64,000 nucleotides of DNA, taken from Whalleya microplaca (lineage: Eukaryota > Ascomycota > Sordariomycetes > Xylariales > Xylariaceae). Shown here one piece after another: positions 59,562-64,000 of this stretch. The notes under the pieces were generated by a model that was not told the DNA's origin, made no database searches, and was given only the letters and a program-made list of their open reading frames with translations. Where the stretch lies: positions 1 to 64,000 of the forward strand of contig MU385762.1 of the NCBI GenBank assembly GCA_022497155.1, written 5' to 3'. The translations under genes were made by a program, and so were the position numbers. Each line of letters opens with the position of its first letter. Position 1 is the first letter of the stretch.

Positions 59562-59605
59562 AACCTTAGTTTATAGGAGCGCTCGAGTTCAGGAAGGGTC
59601 GATAA

Positions 59606-59769
59606 TGACGGATTACAGGGACGTGGCTGTGATAATTCAGGTGGCTGGACGTCCCACATGGCTGTGGCTTATATATAGGAGGCTTTGCCTCCTACTCAGT
59701 CAGACTTCAGTGATGATATTTCTCTAATAATAACTACTATACTGCTCATAACCTGCGTCTATTTCATCA
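59606..59769 (+). mobile_element. Solo LTR, family B (copy 2)
   Basis: 164 bp starting TGACGGATTACAGGG and ending TATTTCATCA, with TATA-like tatataggaggctttgcc. It matches the 25655-25801 copy but has no 5-bp duplication, so one flank has changed or been rearranged. Confidence 0.75.
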
Positions 59770-59806
59770 ATTTAAGAATAACAAAATGGATTTATAAGAC
59801 TATATT

Positions 59807-60130
59807 TGTGATAAGGCCTATAATAAGGCTTAGAATAAATCAATTTAGCTGATAATTTCTTTATAGCCTTTAGGATATTTGCTAGTCTAATGTTAATAAG
59901 AGGCGATAAGTACTTATATAAACCATTTTTCAGTAATACGTATTTTTAGTATATATTTATTTATTGCCGACATATCCGCCGTTAGGTTATTATACCTTTT
60001 ATTAAATAGTTATACATTCTGATAGTATCGAATAATAATAACCAACAGCATCCAATATGTATATATTCCTGCAGCATCCCTGCATCTCGTATAACTTCCA
60101 ACAGGTCTTGGCTCGAATTCCCGTGTGACA
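59807..60130 (+). mobile_element. LTR-like repeat, family C (copy 1, AT-rich)
   Basis: 324 bp from tgtgataaggcctataataa to cccgtgtgaca. It aligns with 62465-62880 and, inverted, with 63745 to the window end. This copy is shorter and clearly richer in A/T than the others, with many C-to-T and G-to-A differences, consistent with RIP. No target duplication. Confidence 0.65.
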
Positions 60131-60135
60131 CGAGC

Positions 60136-60363
60136 TTGAAAGCTCACATCCACGAGTGCTTCGCAATATATATCAAAGACTTGCGGAGGATGAAGACGAT
60201 CATGTGCCCTAATACATATTGCTTCAATGGCTACGGATCTGAGCAGGAGTTATGGTTTCATTTCCAGGATGCCCACAACTATCCTCCAAGGGATGCCAAC
60301 ACGAAAACTGAGAAAGAAAGAGATCGATTTGTAGATCAAGGAAATGAATATTTGTCACGATAA
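60136..60363 (+). pseudogene. C2H2-like zinc finger gene fragment (3' end)
   Basis: The frame reads KAHIHECFAIYIKDLRR, CPNTYCFNGYGSEQELWFHF QDAHNYPPRD and stops at 60363. The CP...C...(E)L.FH.QDAH pattern is found at the C-terminal end of some large fungal C2H2 proteins. The upstream half is absent: the fragment begins right where the family-C LTR ends at 60130, so the element or a rearrangement seems to have cut the gene. Confidence 0.5.
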
Positions 60364-60724
60364 TATGGGTATTAAAGATCTCTTCTGTAACTAGAAGATC
60401 CTTCGGATCTGAGATCTTTACACAATTTTTACTAGAGTGATCACGGCAGCACCTAAATGATCTTTGCACACACTGTAACTGTGATAATATTCCCATAGAA
60501 AACGTTACCGAGCTTACAACGAGCAAGCCAGCAGTAGGCCTCATGTCATAAGGACCCCGCAGGTTTGCACTGCAGTCTATACTTAGTAATCTGCTTCATA
60601 CATAAACGGTCCCTGCATTTGTAACTTTCTAACACCACCCCGTTCCGTCAGCACATTGACAAGCTTGGTTGTATATTAGTATATCCCAAAGCCTTATCTA
60701 GCCAACAAAAACCCTTGTTGTCAT

Positions 60725-60726
<2 letters not shown>

Positions 60727-60771
<45 letters not shown>

Positions 60772-60851
60772 TTTTTAGACGGATTTTGATCAGAAGATAT
60801 AAAAGAAATGAAAGGCNNNNNNNNNNGCGGTTTTTTTTTTTTATTTTTTTT

Positions 60852-60882
<31 letters not shown>

Positions 60883-60898
60883 CTTTTTCCCCACGTTT
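60727..60898. other. Assembly gap within poly-T sequence
   Basis: 42 consecutive T at 60727-60768, ten N at 60817-60826, then an almost pure T stretch with occasional A (60831-60898). The open frames across it are Lys/Phe homopolymers, not proteins. It is likely a scaffold join or collapsed low-complexity sequence, only 22 bp before the next coding start. Confidence 0.9.
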
Positions 60899-60919
60899 TA
60901 TCCACATTCTATCTCCATA

Positions 60920-62419
60920 ATGAACGGCGAAGCATCTGGGTCGTCCTCCCAGAAGGACAGCATCGCGCAAGCTCTCAATCGAATCGCGAACGATGGCCCT
61001 AAGTTCATGAATGGTGATCCTGGGGCACGAGAAAAGCTAGTCGAGAGTGCGCGGGAGCTCGTAGCCATGGCTGAAAATCCCATCGAGACGCTCCTGTGGA
61101 ACATTTGGGCACAGGTGCGCGCTCATTTTGCTCAGATTCGATAGCAATACTGACTGGAGTGAGTCCAGCCTACCCGTACTGTTGCAGCACGTATCGCTAT
61201 TGACCTCAAGGTCTTTGGGACGGCTGTCCAGGATAGCGGCCGTCCTAAAACCGACGTTGAACTGGCAGCTCCAACAGGAGCGTCCCCCACCCTCGTCAAG
61301 CGTATTGCCCGCGCATGCGTGTCGATGCGGATGCTCGATGAGAAGGGCCCGGGTCTCTATGTCCCTAACACCCTAACTAAAGTGCTGGCGCGCCCGGAGT
61401 ACGCTGCTGGTGTCGTCTTCTGGTCTGTTAGCGCTTTTGAATAAGCATTGCACCTCACGGCTAATCTATTGGCGTATCTTCGACTATACGCATCTATCCT
61501 TTTCCCAGATGCCTGCTTATCTGAGAGCCACCAAGTTCCAGAACCCGGAAGACCCTGCGAACGGGCCTTTCCAATATGCTAACAAGTGTGGATACGCCTT
61601 TGGTTGGCTAACCGAGCATCCCGAGGTCTTCCATGCTTTCCACGGCTATGTACACGCGCTGCGGCTACACCGTCCAAACTGGGTCGAAATGTACCCCGTG
61701 CAGCAGCGTCTGGTGGAAGGAATCAAAGCCGAAGGTGATGCGTCGGCTCTCGTTGACGTCGGCGGCGGTACGGGGCAGATCCTGCAAGATTTCCGGGAGA
61801 GCGTCCTGCAATACACGGGCCGGCTTGTGCTTCAGGAGCTGCCAGAGGTGATCGCGGCTGCAACAGGGTTGGGGGTAGGTCAGGACTCGGGCATCGAACT
61901 GCAGGTGCACGACTTCTTTGCGCCGCAGCCGGTCAAGGGCGCGCGTGCCTACTTTATGCGCTCTGTAATGCACGACTGGTCCGACGACCAGTGCCGCAAG
62001 ATTCTTTCTCGGACACCTCAAGGATGCCATGGTGCCTGGATACTCGAGGATCCTCATCAGCGATTGCGTATGTGATCCAAAGTGCTCTTAATAACTTTTT
62101 GCATTTTTCAATCCTAGTCAAGTGACATAGCTCTGGGTAAAGAGCCTACTAATGCATAGCTCTACCTTACAGCCGAATAAGGCTAGTAGATATCCTGTAC
62201 TACTTGTGGCTAGCTGCTCACTCGGAGTTTTAGATTATTGCAGATGAGAACGCAGCCTGGCAACATGTGTCCCTCGACTTCTTCATGATGGCACTAGCCT
62301 CCGCTCAAGAGCGCACCGAGCGTGAGTGGCATGCACTCATCGACAGCTGCGGATTGAAGATTGCTGGTATATATAATAAGGGCCAAGGTAATGAAGGCTT
62401 CATTGAAATCGTGATTTAA
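60920..62419 (+). pseudogene. O-methyltransferase, frameshifted
   Basis: A SAM-dependent O-methyltransferase with plausible exons 60920-61114, 61169-61426, 61509-62067 and 62234-62419 (about 400 aa). Features: RIAIDLKVF, the SAM-binding VDVGGGTGQIL, and MHDWSDDQC, where the His is the expected catalytic base. After QCRKILS the frame breaks near 62008-62016: the continuing HLKDAMVPGYSRILISDC is only open one frame over, giving 1,198 nt in total instead of a multiple of three. Exon 4 (ADENAAWQHVSLDFF...GFIEIVI-stop) is intact. Either a pseudogene or a sequencing error; a real indel would remove the C-terminal quarter. Such enzymes often serve secondary metabolism. Confidence 0.75.
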
Positions 62420-62464
62420 TAGTCTACACTGAAAAAATACAAGTCCTTTTCATGTCCTTGAATC

Positions 62465-62880
62465 TGTAACAAGGGCTAGTATAAGGGTTTGGGATATGTC
62501 AATTTAGCTAACGATTCTCTAAGGGCCTCTAGGGTGCTTGCTGGTTTTCTAATTTTAAGGTACGGCGATAAGTCCTTATATAGACCATCTTCAGCAGTAC
62601 GTATTGCTGGTACGTATCTATATAAATACTGATAGGATGATTAGTACTGCCGGAGGATGTGTGACTTTATCCTAGTATTCCTTATATCCTAGCCCCCCCT
62701 AGTCCTTATGTATCAAATACCAGCGTAGCTGTCGTCAGGCTGTTATACATTTTGTTATAGGTAGTTATACATTCCATCAGTATCTAATAGCAGCCAGCAA
62801 CATCTAATATATGTATTCCTGCAGCATTCCTACGTCTCGTATAGCTTCCAACAGATCTTGGCTCCAATCCTCGTGTGACA
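62465..62880 (+). mobile_element. LTR-like repeat, family C (copy 2)
   Basis: 416 bp from tgtaacaagggctagtataa to cctcgtgtgaca. It is less AT-rich than copy 1 and about 90 bp longer internally. TG...CA ends suggest an LTR, but no target duplication is seen. It starts 45 bp after the O-methyltransferase stop. Confidence 0.65.
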
Positions 62881-63189
62881 ACACCGAACATTTCACTTTC
62901 AACGGTACAGTAGCATAACGCAAGAAATCGTCACCTATATGCAAGTCATTCTGATGAAGGCCAATTCAAGTACTATTTTGAGTGATAATTACATAGCCCT
63001 TACCTCATGGTAGGCTGGGCAGCGTAACTTGTGCTCGCGACAACAAAATTCATATTGAATATACCTTAACTGAGTGTTATATTAGTAGTACTTGATCCTG
63101 GTTAGACAAATACACTTAGGTCATTCCCAGTCTCCTTTTGCGTCTCATAGCCAAAAAGGATCTCACTCTTGCCAGTACTATAATTGATG

Positions 63190-63338
63190 TGTGAAGATAC
63201 ACCCAATACGACTATAGGGTTCATACGGGCCTGTATACATTCTTCACCTATATATCAATAATGGGGCCCATTCCCTCTCCGACAGATTCATCTTGCGCTA
63301 ATTAAGTCACTTTGCTCCTAATCTATACCATATTAACA
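63190..63338 (+). mobile_element. Solo LTR, family A (copy 4) with 5-bp target duplication
   Basis: 149 bp from TGTGAAGATAC to CATATTAACA, flanked on both sides by TGATG (63185-63189 and 63339-63343). This is the copy that proves family A is an LTR and fixes its ends. Confidence 0.85.
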
Positions 63339-63744
63339 TGATGGTTATATGCTAATGATATTTTGCGATATGCCCCCTTTTCCCCATTTACTTATGTAAT
63401 ATTTTGCCTTGGCCTTTCAACGTTGTATCCCCATTATGTATTGTTTCAACCCAGTTAATCGCCTTCATGTGCTACTAATAAAATATATTGCCTATTATGA
63501 CATGTAGCAATCTGAAGTGGATAGATACCTTTGATTCTCTGATGTTGAGGGATGGACAAAGGGCAGTTCTGTTAAGAATGAATCCTAATTAAATGCCGGA
63601 AATAGAAATATATATCGATGCTTTGTCCTTCAAGGATTGTTCCATCAAGCCAAAACAACGCTTGAATTTTATAAGGTGATATATGGTTTTAGACAATAGA
63701 AGCTCGATGGGCTAAAACCTTGATGCCTACTCTTTCATCCGCTC

Positions 63745-64000
63745 TGTCACACGGGGATTGGAGCCAAGACTTGTTGGAAGCTATACGAGATGCAGCAATA
63801 CTACACGAGTATATATATTTGGTGCTATTGGATATTATTCTATACTGTTGGAATGTATGACTGCCTAACAAAAGGTATAATCAACCGACGGCGGCTATGT
63901 CGGCAACAGACGAGATACGTACCAGGAATACGTATCTCGGCATCAGGTATATATAAGACCCGTCGCCGACCTTCAGACTTAAATTAAAACTTAGAACTAT
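63745..64000 (-). mobile_element. LTR-like repeat, family C (copy 3, inverted, truncated by window)
   Basis: tgtcacacggggattggag through the window end is the inverted counterpart of the right end of 62465-62880. With the copy at 62465 it forms a facing pair 0.9 kb apart; the rest lies beyond the window. Confidence 0.65.

Larger units (their letters stand above)
59562..60919. other. Repeat-rich spacer
   Basis: Contains two LTRs (59606-59769 and 59807-60130), the C2H2 fragment at 60136-60363, and the poly-T/N assembly gap at 60727-60898. No intact gene. Confidence 0.6.
62420..64000. other. Repeat-rich end of the window
   Basis: No gene. Contains family-C repeats at 62465-62880 and 63745-64000 (inverted) and a family-A LTR at 63190-63338. 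Short frames at 63689-63871 and 63790-63987 lie in the repeat. Confidence 0.6.

Noticed and set aside
60648..60905. Poly-Lys/poly-Phe frames across the N gap
   Set aside because: Homopolymer artefacts interrupted by unknown bases.
1..64000. CRISPR arrays, bacterial operons, or a complete secondary-metabolite backbone gene
   Set aside because: No regularly spaced repeats; genes are intron-bearing and eukaryotic; no polyketide synthase, peptide synthetase or terpene cyclase motifs were seen.

Overview
The window comes from a filamentous ascomycete (Pezizomycotina). The protein-coding genes have short GT-AG introns (mostly 50-170 nt) with CTAAC/CTGAC-type branch sites, and the gene set (Utp23, Tvp23, Rsc7, Ptc7, DUF726, DUF3445, Clr5-ankyrin, pisatin-demethylase-like P450) is typical of that group. 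I cannot name the species. GC-rich housekeeping genes alternate with lower-GC, gene-poor stretches that hold transposon remnants, solo LTRs and decayed genes.

Layout. 0-8 kb: three conserved genes on + (Ptc7-like PP2C phosphatase, Utp23, a 1,186-aa DUF726/TMCO4-type hydrolase). 8-13.9 kb: about 6 kb without a convincing gene. 13.9-19.1 kb: a single-pass membrane protein (+), TVP23 (-), a complete 329-bp MITE, and a DUF3445 protein (-). 19.1-26.8 kb: an ankyrin relic, then a divergent pair of secreted-protein genes (an HELLH zincin and a Cys-rich protein), then solo LTRs. 26.8-30.7 kb: a 1,279-aa Clr5-ankyrin protein. 32.2-53.2 kb: two P450s, a nitrilase, a secreted protein, a D-2-hydroxyacid dehydrogenase, an aldehyde dehydrogenase and a secreted SMP-30-type propeller, separated by repeat-bearing spacers. 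53.9-58.2 kb: Rsc7 (+) and a MYND-finger protein (-). 58.3-64 kb: a decayed region with a kinase relic, LTRs, a C2H2 fragment, a 10-N assembly gap between poly-T tracts, and a frameshifted O-methyltransferase.

How the genes may work together. The enzymes between 32 and 49 kb have activities that could be chained (nitrile to acid, hydroxyacid to ketoacid, aldehyde to acid, P450 hydroxylation), so a nitrile/aromatic catabolic or detoxification cluster is conceivable. There is no backbone synthase, transporter or transcription factor in the window, so this is only a hypothesis. Exon boundaries were placed by hand from splice signals and reading-frame continuity. Family names rest on recognised motifs, not on a search.
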